This document shows, piece by piece, positions 12,159 through 25,100 of a stretch of 64,000 bases of DNA. The notes below the pieces were generated by a model. That model was not told where the DNA came from and searched no databases. It saw nothing but the letters and a program-made list of their open reading frames with translations. Position 1 is the first letter of the stretch. Each line of letters begins with the position of its first letter. The position numbers were made by a program, and so were the translations under genes. Source of the stretch: Patella vulgata (taxonomy: Eukaryota > Mollusca > Gastropoda > Patellidae); the NCBI RefSeq assembly GCF_932274485.2, contig NC_065883.2, positions 12,646,222 through 12,710,221 of the forward strand, read 5' to 3'.

Positions 12159-12994
12159 CACTACAAAGATCCGCGCTTGCCTTATTATTACATGTTTACA
12201 AGAAGAACACTTGAATCAAGTGTTAGTGAAACTATATATTGTATCATTAAATGTCATTTGTGTTGATATAAAAACGGAACCTGATACTTTTACAAGATTT
12301 ACAAAATTTGTCTTGTAGTAAAACTTTTAAGTGCACAAAGTTCAAGGTTTTCTCTGCATATAAATTTTGTTTACACAAATAAAAGAACAGTTCCAGATAT
12401 ATTTCATCGAATAATGAGTGGATGAGATAGGGCTTAAAGTAATAAATCAAATGAAATGAAATTGGGTTTGACTTTTGACTTTTCTGCAGCAACCGGACTC
12501 ATGAAGACTGTTTATTGAATAAAACGAGGTACAAGGCGGGGAATTTCATGCACATGCGTAAATTACTAATATAGTGCATGCTACTCTCGATTTGTCTCCT
12601 TCCTCTCCCGGCAGAACTCGATTTGTCTCCTTCCTCTCCCGGCAGAACTCTACCACGCACTTGATTTGGACTCTTCCGCCCTCAGAAGATATTTGGCCGC
12701 GGAATATGACGCCAATGGCAGATAAACTGATTATATCAGCCATATTTCTTTCTGTTTTTCACTCGATTCGCATGTCTGGAAGAGTCTTCCGGCAGAGCTT
12801 TCGCTAATGTTTCTGGAAGTGGCAAATCGGGTCGGCCTCTGATCACTGTTCATTCTATACCACTCGATGCTTTCCGCAAATCACCGACCAGCATTGGAAC
12901 GGCCAATTGCCGGTGGCAGTTTGTGTTATAAAATATTAAAAGCTCAAACAAATTGAACCAGAACAATTTCTAACGCTTTAGATTTGACACCGAT
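12159..12994. other. Intergenic with a 30-bp direct duplication and a SINE B tail scrap
   Basis: 12450-12510 resembles a SINE B tail (ATGAAATGAAAT then a GTTTGAC end). Near 12589-12650 a block starting CTCGATTTGTCTCCTTCCTC occurs twice in tandem. No gene supported. Confidence 0.5.
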
Positions 12995-13112
12995 GTTGAT
13001 TGAAAATTCCCTCATAGCACACTGTATGGCGTATGCCCGTCTTCATTAGCCCAGTTCGGAGCAAAACAGTAGGACGTTAAACTCCATTTCATTTCATTTC
13101 ATTTGATTGAAA
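12995..13112 (+). mobile_element. SINE B, 3' fragment
   Basis: GCACACTGTATGGCGTATG to AGGACGTTAAACTCCAT with a TTTCATTTCA tail. Confidence 0.8.
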
Positions 13113-13800
13113 ATTGATAAGGTATGTCCCATGTATCTTTAATTTGCTAAAATATGAAGTCTGGAAATAGAGATTTGGCTCCATTCATGTACACTGGCGG
13201 ACGCGGGATATTTGGTTTAGAGAGGCCGGTACGTGGGTTGTTCTCCTTCGAGAAGATTTGAAAAATTGGGGTGTAAACCCCACCCCATCCCCCATCAGCA
13301 CAACCAACCCAAAAATGCCCAAATTTACAGGTTTCATAAGAACAGAAATATAAATGAATTATTGTTGTGTGTGTGTGTGGGGGGGGGGGTGCTAAGGCTC
13401 CATCCTTTGTCCGCCCCTGTTCATCTTTATACAATTTGTACTTTGAAAACGTAGGTCAATCTATCGGTCATCTACTTGCCGTCAAAAGAAGTAAAATTCT
13501 TGACATTACCTACTAATTGGTCAACCGTTATTGTATTTCAGTTTTTACTTGATGTTTGTATACAAAGACTAGAAATGTTTTATGGATGAACGAAAACAAC
13601 AAAACGTGTCACGGAGGTTAATGGATTCACATAGACACGTGGTATCTAGGGACAAAGACTTGACGTTAGGTAAAGAAAGAGAACTGAAGGTCACGTCTTT
13701 ACATGTATAAGAACAATATTTGGTTAATAAGTAGGTTAGTGCTGTCCGATCTGACCCATAAGATTGGGGAACACTGGATTAGATGAAGTTACGAACCCGG
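13113..13800. other. Intergenic, short GT run only
   Basis: A (TG)n/G run near 13364-13390. Small frames on both strands lack support. Confidence 0.45.
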
Positions 13801-13803
13801 GAT

Positions 13804-14012
13804 AAAATGGGGTTGAACGTCCGACGTACTTTTCTGCTACGACTGGGCTAATGAAGACGGGCATAACGCCATAAATTGTGCTATGAGGGAAATTTTCCCG
13901 GACAGCGGCACTATGGCCTACTGTTATATCGTATTCCAATTGCCAAGGGGTATTTTACGTGCACGCCAATGTGTACACTGGACCTCGGGTTTTCGTCACA
14001 TCGCCAGGGATG
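13804..14012 (-). mobile_element. SINE B, head-truncated
   Basis: AATGGGGTTGAACGTCC end and most of the body in antisense. It stops before the tRNA head. Confidence 0.75.
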
Positions 14013-14074
14013 AGGCCCGAGATCGTGTCATTACCTTTACCAGTTGGGCAATAGCAACATCATATCACTGAACA

Positions 14075-14455
14075 TGAGAAATGAAACCGGGTTTAACGTG
14101 GTTCATCTTGTCTACAACAACCAGGGTAATGTAGTTTACTATTAGGTTAATTTAGCACGGGCAGTGGCGTTTCTGCCTAATTTTCATCGAATTCGAACTG
14201 TCAATGATTCCGTTACGTGTGCGTCAACGAGTATATAGGTAGAACCCGTTTTAAGTCCCATCTGAACGACTATACTCGTGGACCGTATAATACTTCTGAA
14301 CGACTATAGCCCTTTCCCCGGTCAGACCCTCCACCCTGCACCACTGGCATGGGAAAACCAGAGGGATACCTTGAGAATCTTTCAATGCCAATTTTCGTGA
14401 ATCTCTGGCTAGTGAGCCAGCTCCATATTCACTGAGCCACCGTATTTCCCCAAGT
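14075..14455 (-). mobile_element. SINE B, full length, diverged
   Basis: Antisense copy ending on the right in CACTGAGCCACCGTATTTC, the complement of the SINE B A box. Its head runs straight into the minisatellite at 14440-14960. Confidence 0.7.
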
Positions 14456-14960
14456 GAACCATCTTATTTTCCCACTGAGCCATCGTGTTTCCCCCACAGA
14501 CCCATCTTATTTCTCCACTGAGCCACTATATTTCCCCCACAGACCCATCTTATTTCTCCACTGAGCCACCGTATTTCCCCGACAGACCCATCTTATTTCC
14601 CCACTGAGCCACCGTATTTCCCCCAACAGACCATCTTATTTCCCCACTGAACCACCGTATTTCCCCCCACAGACCCATCTTATTTCCCCACTGAGCCACC
14701 GTTTATCCCCCACAGACCCATCTTATTTCCCCACTTAACCACCGTATTTCCCCCACAGACCCATTTTATGTCCCCACTGAGCCACCGTATTCACCCCACA
14801 GACCCATCTTATTTCCCCGCTGAGCAATCGTATCCCCCCCCCCTCCCTCCACTGAGCAATCTTATTTCCCACTGAACCACCGTATTTCCCCCACTGATCC
14901 ACCGTACTTCCCCCACTGAGTCACCGTATTTCCACACTGAGCCACCGTATTTCCCCCAAT
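14440..14960. repeat. Minisatellite, about 40-bp unit, derived from a SINE head
   Basis: A dozen or so imperfect units alternate CACTGAGCCACCGTATTTCC with CCCACAGACCCATCTTATTT. The first of these is the complement of the SINE B A-box region, in the same orientation as the adjoining SINE, so the array apparently grew from that SINE's head. Confidence 0.8.
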
Positions 14961-15232
14961 GAACTGGGAAGAGAAACAGCTTCAAACCACAAGTGTAAAA
15001 TCTGAACACAGATTACCAGGCAGCGATAAAAGGCTGCCACTTGTGGCATTATCTCTACCAATGATTGAATAAAACCATCAATAATCACCACCATCTTGAT
15101 TCTATCATCGATACCAGATTCTCCACATTCCTAGTTTCTTTCACTGACATTAACTACATCAGGCTCACATAGGCCACACCCTAATATACAATCGATCCTA
15201 ACCTGGTATAAAACAATTTGATGCGCGAATGA

Positions 15233-15233
<1 letters not shown>

Positions 15234-15277
<44 letters not shown>

Positions 15278-15420
15278 GGTTTAACGTCCACTCGACACAA
15301 ACTAGGTTATTTCGGGACTAACATATGGTTTTAATTTTATTTTAATAATTTGCCTGCACTCAGGGGTCTTTAACAGTGGGAGGAAACCGGAGGACCCGGA
15401 GAAAACCCAGGAGGTTGGAG
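15234..15420 (-). mobile_element. SINE A, partial, joined to a SINE B piece
   Basis: Long (GA)n, end domain and central domain, stopping at GAGGTTGGA. The next bases are SINE B body. Confidence 0.8.
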
Positions 15421-15424
15421 AATA

Positions 15425-15580
15425 AAGGATAGGGCCCCGTGTACACATTGACTTGCGCATAAACCCCCACGACAGTTGGAATTTAAAAAATGCCACAGTT
15501 CGGGCATAATTTGTCTCATAGCACACAACAGGCGGATGCCCATCAACCATAGCACAGTACAGAAATCATTTCTTACCCTC
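15425..15580 (+). mobile_element. SINE B body fragment
   Basis: GGGCCCCGTGTACACATTG to GGCGGATGCCCATC, sense direction, abutting the SINE A piece. The join may be a rearrangement or a chimeric insertion; no target duplication was found. Confidence 0.65.
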
Positions 15581-17560
15581 TCTGGAACACCATGGTACAC
15601 TTCTTGATTGTTTGGGAAGTTTGCGTAGCTCACAATTTCATGTTATATTGTGTTAGGGATCACTGCAATGAATCAAACAATTATTGTTTACAATTTGTGT
15701 AAACGGTGGTAGGCAATCCAATAAAACTGAAACAAGATCTGTCGAGAACCCGACAACTATACAGTGGTGGGTTATTGGCAGACTATATCCCAGGAGAGAA
15801 TAACGAGTAACGACAGATTTTATCGCTATATGCAATTACAAAATAAACCTACAACATGTGGCATTGGCTAACTTCAATTCACAAAGTTATTCTACATATT
15901 CCTAGTTTTATTTGTATCAAAATTTCTACCGCATGTTTTGTGTACTTCAGACCTCCTTGAAACTGATCCAAAAACCTTTTCACGTTTTGTCCTTTTCGTC
16001 AGTCGAATCTTTTACGTTGATTCAACCTTTTGTATGCAATTGTTACCAGATAACTTTGGGTTTTTTTATTTGTCATCGGCTAGTAACTAACGACATACTC
16101 TTGTATGTTGAGAAAATATTTTTTAAAAAAAGTGTTTTAACCTTTACATCAAATAAAATCTGTTTTAAGGGTACAATCCAACTAGGGTAATCTAGTCTAG
16201 ATGTCTTGGTATCAGACGATCTCTGGTGGATAATAAAACACATTATGATATTATATAATATTACTTTAAACGTCTAGTCAACATAATTTAAAATTGTCAT
16301 CGCATTTAAAGGAAGTTTAACACATATCAACACCAGATTGGCTTGTTCGTGGGAAAAATAAATCTAAATAAATAAAATACTATATGGCCGCATACACAGA
16401 TATATTATTGCCTCCATTCTTACGAGAGATCTGTCTGCATTGCAAATACGTTTTGAGGTTAAAGGATCTAAATCTCTTTTCGAAAGCATTCTGAAATGCG
16501 ATTGTGTGCCAATTTTAAAATTTTCATTTTGTCTTAAATATTGGATACCAAAAGCCTATCAATGTTGATTTAAATTGACCAATAAGTCGTGTTTTCAATG
16601 TCGCAGACTGTGGATGATATTAAGTTAGAGACTGGTCTCCTTTAATTAAGTGTCCTCGAAATGAAGTGGCATATTTCCTTGACCGAAATCTGGCACTACA
16701 TTTATGGTCAGTGTTTGGTACAGATCATGGGTCACAGGACAATTCCTACCATCCCAGCCAATCCCTCTAAAGTAAATCGCAGTGTAGGCAACCATATAAG
16801 CTGGGTCCGCAATTAGTCCTGTGTGTGTGGAGCTGGGCGGAAAGGGGATCTGATTCATCCAATTCTATGAGCGTTTGTTGCCATTAAATAGAGGAGCGCG
16901 CTAGATTTTTCACGGATATCATTCAGAATGAAGAGAGGGTAGAAGTATTTCCCTAGCAAAACTGTCCTGGCTTGTAGCGAGGAACAGTTATTAGTACTAT
17001 TGTATAGTTTCTGATCTTATGGAACACTTAAATTTGTAGATACCAAGACGTTATTGTCTTCTTGTAAGGTCTATAGATTATAGTTTGTTGTACCGTAAAC
17101 CAAGCAATCATTTAAAGCTGATCTGTAGACCTAATAGGTCTAAATGTTGTTTAAAGCTTGTATAATGGATATGTATGACATGTAGTTAGTCCGAAGTCAG
17201 AACAATAGCGACTGTAGTGTCATATATTTTGCTGGAATATATATCTATGGAAATTCCTATCGCCAATATCCCTGAAAAATCTCTTATTGTCGTCTCAAAA
17301 CTTCTTTGGCCAGACTTTGGTGATATGCAGCCCCCCTTCCGCTCCCTGAACCCTTTCATCCACGTTAGCCCCCATTCAATAGCAGCAGCATTGAAATGAT
17401 ATTGAAAGAATATTAACAAATACTATATATGATTATTTTCAAATGGTTTTATTTGGAATGAATAAGAGCATGCCAATATTAGAAATTCAGATCAAGGTAA
17501 ACCGTAACCTCTTTTAAAAACTTAACATGATTTTATTTAATATATATTTTATATAAATTA
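15581..17560. other. Intergenic, one weak candidate exon
   Basis: Mostly featureless. On the minus strand a 70-codon frame at 16858-16646 follows a plausible acceptor (CCCCTTTCCGCCCAG), but it has no recognised domain and no phase-compatible partner exon. It is recorded as a possibility only. Confidence 0.35.
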
Positions 17561-17565
17561 ACAAC

Positions 17566-17683
17566 ACACAGTATCTAGAAACACATCTAGCAGTTAAACT
17601 TGTTATAATACAAGTGTACTTTTACACAGTATCTAGAAACACATCTAGCAGTTAAACCAACCATACAAGAGTATTTTTACAAG
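17566..17683. repeat. Direct duplication of about 60 bp
   Basis: CACAGTATCTAGAAACACAT followed by CTAGCAGTTAAAC occurs twice in tandem. Confidence 0.75.
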
Positions 17684-17933
17684 ACATGATAAACACCATT
17701 CATTCCTTTCCTTGACAATTCCTTTTGTGTCTATATAATCATTGGTTCTTTCCTGGAGTTTTAGGTCCACTTCCACATAGGTTGATATCGCAAACAAATA
17801 ATAAATTCAGGGGCCTTATATATAGTATATGTGAAGGATGCATTTTTTTTCATTGATTGACAGATAAAATTCAATTGCAAATATCAGATCTAGCCAATGG
17901 AGCCAACCAGTATCACAACTGCTAATTTAAAAA

Positions 17934-18494
17934 GAGAGAGAGAAATGGGGTTTAACGTCCACTCAACACAAACTAGGTCATTTCGGGACTAACATATGGT
18001 TTAATTTTATTTCTATAATTCGCTTGCGCGTAGGGGTCTTTAGCAGTGGGAGGAAACCGGAGGACCTGGAGAAAACCAACAAGGTTGGACAGGCGACCCT
18101 ACTCCTTGTCACGTACAACTGGGGAATCAAAACAAAGCCAGTTGACTCAATGACAGACCTTATGATACAGCGTGCACTTGCTAACCATTCAGCCATCCAA
18201 CTCCCCCCCCTTTTCAGAGAAGAGAGGTAGTCAATATTTATATATACCACATGAGAAAGGGTTAATCAATAATTCATCGTATAAAACAGACTGAATACAG
18301 GTGATCCTGAGCTTTTTCTGTAAATTAGCAGTGGGAGGAAACCGGAGGACCCGGAGAAAACCCACGAGGTTGGACAGGCAACCCTACCCCTTGTCGTGTA
18401 CAACCGGGGATTCGAAACCATGCCAGTTGACTCAATGACAGGTCTTATGATAAAGCACGAACGTGCTAACCATTCGGCCATTCAACCCCCCTCC
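17934..18494 (-). mobile_element. Composite SINE A insertion with transduced flank
   Basis: Three parts lie inside one 10-bp target duplication (AATTTAAAAA at 17924-17933 and 18495-18504): a full SINE A (17934-18210); 117 bp (18211-18327) matching 24269-24385, which is the upstream flank of the SINE at 23992-24268 and includes that SINE's own target duplication TTTTCAGAGAAG; and the head half of another SINE A (18325-18494). The 24-kb locus is therefore the source. The join TTA suggests template switching during reverse transcription. Confidence 0.8.
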
Positions 18495-18504
18495 AATTTA
18501 AAAA

Positions 18505-18835
18505 AGGTCTGAATTTGGTCAGACCAATAATTAATCAAAGAAACTCATACTACAGATATTGCTTGTTTTTCATATTTTTAGAGAAAACTCTGTTTCTCTG
18601 CAAAATAAGAAATGCTTTTTTGTTAATAAAAAATTATACCCTGTACTATTTCAATACTTTCTTTGGGATGTTTTTTCACCAAAAATGGAAGAGTGTTTAT
18701 CATGTTTTGGATAAGAGGCCTTCATATAAATATATAAACAAATACAAAAATGACATGAATCATTGTATAAAGAAAGCTTATATAATGAAAGCTATTAAAA
18801 CAAATATGAAATATATCATTTATATGTAGATAGTA
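18505..18835. other. A/T-rich, nothing recognised
   Basis: A 104-codon frame (18515-18829) is low in complexity, Lys/Tyr/Phe-rich from A/T content, with no domain; not called a gene. Confidence 0.45.
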
Positions 18836-19413
18836 AACTACCGTAATTTCATAATTTATATGTAAACTATATGTAAACTATCATAATTTATATGTAAACT
18901 ATATGTAAACTATCATAATTTATATGTAAACTATCATAATTTATATGTAAACTATCATAATTAACTATCATAATTTATATGTTAACTATCATAATTTATA
19001 TGTAAACTATCGTAATTTCACAATTTATATGTAAACTATCATAATTATATATAAACTATCATAATTTTATAATTTATATGTAAACTATTATAATTTATAT
19101 GTAAACTATCATAACTATTATAATTTATATGTAAACTATCATAATTTATACGTAAACTATCATAATTTATATGTACACTATCGTAATTTCATAATTTATA
19201 TGTAAACTGTAAACTATCATAATTTATATATAAACTATCATAATTTATATGTAAACTATCATAATTTATATGTAAACTATCATAATTTATATGTAAACTA
19301 TCGTAATTTCATAATTTATATGTAAACTATCGTAATTTATATGTAAACTATCATAATTTATATGTAAACTATCATAATTTATATGTAAACTATCATAATT
19401 TATATGTAAACTA
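18836..19413. repeat. Minisatellite, about 21-bp unit
   Basis: Around 25 imperfect copies of TATATGTAAACTATCATAATT. Every third to sixth unit carries an inserted CGTAATTTCATAA variant, a hint of higher-order structure. Confidence 0.9.
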
Positions 19414-20186
19414 TTCTGTACATTCCCACTGGCTAAATTAGATTGCCAAATGCTAAACGTTAGACATTTACGCTGATCACAATACTCTACAACTATTTAT
19501 TACGGTTTGACCTAACGTTTTGCTTCACTTTTAAGTGGAAACGGCTTTATAGTAGCATGCATGGCAAACAAATAAAAGGTGCTTTCATTACCTTTATCTT
19601 AAATGCTTTATGCTTTAATAGATTACATGAGTGTTAAATTTTGGAATTAAATCAAAATTTAAATATCTAGATTGTTTGATCAAAGGAAAGAGACTTATAT
19701 TGACAGAAGAAAGTATCTAATATTGAAACAACATGGCCAAAACACTCTAGTGATATTATCATACAAAGTATACATCTTCTTGACTAGTTATATCAATTGC
19801 AAACTCTTAAAACAATAAATTTTACCAAGTTGGGATAATAAATAAAAGGAGGGAGTAGAAACTCTGATTATTCTATTACATGTTCCAATTTTAACAGCAA
19901 CTTATTATTAATTTATGATAAATATTGCTTGAAACACCCCCCCCACCCACATATCAATCAAAAAAATTGATGAATAAGTATTGTAAATGAGAACAAAATA
20001 CTACTATCAAATTACTACATCAGTATAGAAAATAATGCAACCTGCCACACCCTAATTCTTTCTCAGATGAAGTGACTTCTTGTAATTTTAACAAAGGCAA
20101 AAACACCAATTATCAGATAATCCTATCATTGTATGTTATTAACACAACTACCCACCTACCATTTAATTAATCAACACTTATACCAT
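19414..20186. other. Intergenic, nothing recognised
   Basis: A/T-rich DNA without a supported feature. Confidence 0.45.
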
Positions 20187-20445
20187 GCTGGTTTGAAAAT
20201 AGCTCTTTTTATTTGTTGGGTGGGGGTGTTAAGTCTGACAATAGCTCTGTTTATTTGTTGGGAGGGGTGTTAATTTTGGCAATAGCTCTGTTATTTGTTG
20301 GGAGGGGTGTTAAGTTTGGCAAGAGCTCTGTTATTTGTTATGAGTGGTGTTAGTTATTTACTAGTAAGTTATTGTTTTTAGGGGCATTAAGTTTGAAAAT
20401 AGCTCTGGTTAATAGTTTTGAGGGTGTCAAAACAATAGCTCTGCC
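20187..20445. repeat. Minisatellite, about 45-50-bp unit
   Basis: Five or six units built on AATAGCTCTGTTTATTTGTT plus GGGAGGGGTGTTAAG, decaying toward the right. Confidence 0.85.
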
Positions 20446-21361
20446 TAACATCTGATTATTCAATACCTGGGTGTTATTTTATTGGTTTTGGTTTATAGAA
20501 CCGAAATGCATACATAAATTAATCTAAATGCGTACAGGAATTAATTTCTTGTATTGCAGTAGATCGATATATTGACTTATACAAAATATATAATTATTAT
20601 AAACACTAGTACATATATCACAGTAACAAACACTAATCAAACACTAATCAATCAGGGTTCTTATTTAAACATTTTGTCAGTCAGACATTTTCATAACATC
20701 ACAATCTGAAAATCTTTCATTTACTTCCAACTTTCAAGAAGTAAACATATTTCTTCTTAAACAGAAGTAGCTAGTCCTAATTACATTAAATATTTGAATA
20801 TCCATGTGTAACCATTGACTCATTTGGACATCAAAAGGCACAAAATGCACTAATAAGAGCCCTGCTACCATAATCTACATTATATATTTCATAGTCTCTA
20901 AAATGCCAGCCCACACTGTCTCTATATAGCCCCTAAATGACCTCTTGCACAGTGTAAAATACCTAAAAATTGCCCATATTAAGTAAAAATTACCAATACA
21001 CACATGCCTTATGTATGTAGAAACCTGTCTTTTGATTTGATGCTATGCCAATGTTTGGCTGATGATTGGCCCATCAGGTGCAGAACATGAGGCATGTAGA
21101 ACGTGGTCAACTGGTCACACTGTATTATTAGTGCAGCTGTATCATGACTTACCCAAATAACAATAGAAATAACTCTTGTTTTTTAATTAGAAAGCAATAC
21201 CAGTTACAGCATGAGCTTATGTAAGGCAGGTTGCAGTAGAAGATTGGTTCGTATAACCTTATATAACAAGCCCTAGTGTCAGTGGATCTTTACATTAGCT
21301 ATATTATAGATCTTTGTGCACAGAGAGATTATCAAAAATAACAGAATCATCCACCATTCAA
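20446..21361. other. Intergenic, nothing recognised
   Basis: No gene or repeat end seen. This lies downstream of the minus-strand gene. Confidence 0.45.
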
Positions 21362-21371
21362 GTCATCTGTA

Positions 21372-21742
21372 CAATCTGATTAAAACACATATCCTATTTC
21401 ATTTGTTTTTTTTTATAGTTCAAAATTTTGTTTTACTTGTCTTCACAGCACTAGGATCTGGAAGAGTTGTTATACAACCTGCATTCTGGTTGATGTGAGG
21501 GATTAGCCAATGAAACAGTCTGTTACTGCGAGTTCTTGGGGTGCAATGCACGGAACTGTAGGTAAACCACTAGAAACATCAATGCTGGTTGATTAATCAA
21601 TGTCTGATGCCATAGGGTCAAAAGCCACTCACATGACCTCTGACGCAACCTCCCACTACAACTAGTCAGATCTTCATGTAGTGTAAGCCATCGAAAGTAT
21701 AAAAAACGTAACGAAATATAGATCTGTATTTTAATCAGATTG
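21372..21742. mobile_element. MITE (9/10-bp TSD family), copy 1
   Basis: 371 bp. The ends are CAATCTGATTAAAACAC and its complement; the inverted match continues imperfectly for about 45 bp through a CGTTTCGTTTTTTATA-type stretch. GTCATCTGTA flanks both sides. No coding capacity. Confidence 0.85.
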
Positions 21743-22013
21743 GTCATCTGTATTGCACAAAGAGCATTCAAGTTTAATTGTAAGAAACAAAATGGTGGAC
21801 AGATTCTAAAATTATTCCGGCGGACAGAAATTGTTCCAGGAAATGTATCTCAAATGGTCAATTCCCAGATTACACACTGCACATATTTACACATCTATTG
21901 TATAAAATTATATACAGAATTTACATAGACGATTATAAGGATGATGATGATGATGATGAACCAACAACCCCAAAACCGATAATTTACTTATGACAAATGA
22001 ATTTTATAATATT

Positions 22014-22124
22014 TTAGACTTTAGGAACTTTTGATTTTGTATTTTTTGAACTCCAGACCTGGTTGTAATTATCTTCCAGTGCTTTATGTTTAGATTCTTC
22101 TTTAACAGCATCATCTCCTCCAGT
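22014..22124 (-). CDS. Coiled-coil gene, exon 6 (terminal)
   Basis: 111 bases including TAA, acceptor ATATTCCAG, phase 0. It encodes a short charged tail ending SKVPKV. A MITE lies 271 bases past the stop. No clear AATAAA was found in between. Confidence 0.6.
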   Translation of the reverse strand, partial: TGGDDAVKEESKHKALEDNYNQVWSSKNTKSKVPKV

Positions 22125-25100
22125 CTGGAATATAAAAACATGTTCACTCTTATTTTATAGAGAGAGAGAGAGATATGGGGTTTAATGTCCACTCGACACA
22201 AACTAGGTCATTTCGGGACTAACATATATGGTTCAATTTTATTTTAATAACTTGCTTGTGCATAGGGACCTTTAGCAGTGGGAGGAAACCGAAGGACCTG
22301 GAGAAAACCCACGAAGTTGGACAGGCGACCCTCCTCCTTGTCACGTACAACCGGGGAATCAAAACCATGCCAGTTGACTCAACGACAGACATTATACAAC
22401 GTGCACGTGCTAAGCATTCGGCTATCCAATTTTATTTTATAGACAGTGAGTAAAAACCATTGAACACAGCAATTGATCAATTGAACTGAATCGAATGTTG
22501 GAATATTCGTATCATTCGAATAATGACATGAAATAATGTACTGGTATTCAAATAATGATTTGGAATATTGAATAGTCAAGAGTAGTTCTTAAGTAGTCAC
22601 TGTGCCAACGAGTGAAGACTACAGACAGTGGATATGCTATGAATAAATAAGTGAAATAACAACACCTTTTACATGAGTGAAATAATAACACCTTTTACAT
22701 CAGTAAAATAGTAACACTTTTTACTTAAGTGAAATAATAACACTTTTTATATGAATGAAATAATAACACTTTTTACATGAATGAAATAATAACACCTTTT
22801 ACATGAGTGAAATAAAAACACCTTTTACATGAGTGAAATAATAACACCTTTTACATGAGTGAAATAATAACACTTTTAAAATAAGCGTAATAGTAACACT
22901 TTTTATAGGAGTTAACACTTTTTACATGAGTGAAATAAGTCAAATAATAACACTTTTAAAAAAAAGCAAATAATAACACCCTTTATAGGAGTCAAATAAT
23001 AACACTTTTTGAATATGTGAAATAATAACACTTTTTAAATTTTTAAATAAGTCAAATAATAACACTTTCTATTAATGGTAAGAGAAATATTAACACCTTA
23101 AGACTGTCTAACTTAATTAAGTCAATTAACAGCACTTTATTTTACACATATGAACAAAATATGAAATAGAATGAAATAAGATTGTCTAATAACTTACCAT
23201 AAGTGAAATAATAACACTTTGAAATGATTGACTTTCATCATCTGATAGAATATGAATAGAATCATCATCAGAATTATAATATCCCGCTGTTATTATCTTT
23301 ACTTGTACCTGACCTCCTGTAATAATACACCAAATGTAATAATATAATACAAGTCAACAATTATTAAAATACAGATGTGACGTCATCATTTGATGTTGGC
23401 GTACCATTATTTCCAATAATGTACGGGCAACGTCATAATCGTATATTATGTATACTAGATAAAATATTGGACTTGCGTGGTGTATTTCATTGAAAAGCAT
23501 GTGTGGAGTGTCTGTATTTTAAGTTGTTTAATGGTCTAGAGCTAAAGACATTGCATAATATATTGAAACAACATATCATCAATATCTTACTTAACAATAC
23601 TTAATACCACTGAATAACACAATAAAGCTTCTGATCAACATGTGCAGTATTCTGACAATATCTAATTGTTCATGGCTCCATCCACACTAAAATGTATCCA
23701 GATTGATTATTGAACATTTAATTAAGAAAACAGAACAAAATATCAATGGCTTTGATTCAATCAGAATAAAAAGAACCCTTAAAAGTATTGGTGGCGTTGG
23801 CTGGTTTATATCATCGTCAATTTTCAATTCCTAGATCGCCACAAACCGCCATCAATTACTTTGAAGTATTTAAGTACTGTAAACTAGTTCTGTTTAGGCG
23901 GTCTACGAAGCAAATGGCTTCGAAAATTGGCTACAAATCTAAACATAAAATGATCACTTGTCTCTATTATTTTCAGAGAAGTGAGAGAGAGAGAGAGAGA
24001 TGGGGTTTAAAGTCCATTCAACACAAACTAGGTCATTTCGGGACTAACACATGGTTCATTTATATTTCAATAATTCACTTGCGCGTAGGGGTCTTTAGCA
24101 GTGGGAGGAAACCGGAGGACCTGGAGAAAACCAACGAGGCTGGACAGGCGACCCTACTCCTTGTCACGTACAACTGGGGAATCAAAACAAAGCCAGTTGA
24201 CTCAATGACAGACCTTATGATACAGCGTGCACTTGCTAACCATTCAGCCATCCAACTCCCCCCCCCCCTTTTCAGAGAAGAGAGGTAGTCAATATTTATA
24301 TATACCACATGAGAAAGGGTTAATCAATAATTCATCGTATAAAACAGACTGAATACAGGTGATCCTGAGCTTTTTCTGTAAATTATTTCGTAAATATTTA
24401 TCATATTTTTTGCGTAACTTGAGATTCGACCTTGAGAAAAACATTCATCATACATGGAACAATGACATCATATGATGTAGACAACATTTTGAAACTATTA
24501 AAATAATTGAAGGCAAGTAACTATGCCAAAAATGTCTAATAACAGATAATAAAAGATAAATAAACATTGAGCCACATGTTTACGCCATAAACACATGGTT
24601 ATTGTCAACATGTGAAAATTGTTTTCATCCCGATTATCTGGCCTCCATATTGGAACATGTCATAGATTTGAAATGAAGTTTGGGTATGAGAGAGAGAGAG
24701 AGAGAGAGAAATGGGGTTTAACGTGCACTCGACACAGACTAGGTCATTTCGGGACTAACATATGGTTCAATTTTATTTCCATAATTCGCTTGCGCGTAGG
24801 GGTCATTAGCAGTTGGAGGAAACTGGAGGACCCGGAGAAAACCCACGAGGTTGGACAGGCAAACCCTACTCCTTATCACGTACAACCGGGGATTCAAAAC
24901 CACGCCAGTTGACTCAATGACAGGCTTAATGATACAGCGCGCACATGCTAACAATTCGGCCATCCAACCCCTCCAGTTTGGGTATGAATCAGATTACATA
25001 TTATGTACAACTTTCTTTGATATTGTATCAGTAAAACCTTATTTAGACATAGAGTCTGACAAAGAAATGTGTCTAGTAGTTAGGATAGGACAAAAAAACA

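Noticed and set aside
12574-12807. 77-codon plus-strand frame with a Ser/Pro-rich start
   Set aside because: Explained by a 30-bp duplication; no partner exons or domain.
16646-16858. 70-codon minus-strand frame after a good pyrimidine tract and AG
   Set aside because: No recognised domain and no partner exon in phase. Kept only as a note within the intergenic entry.
23788-24288. 166-codon plus-strand frame, the second longest in the window
   Set aside because: Its second half is antisense SINE A and the first half has no splice signals or homology.
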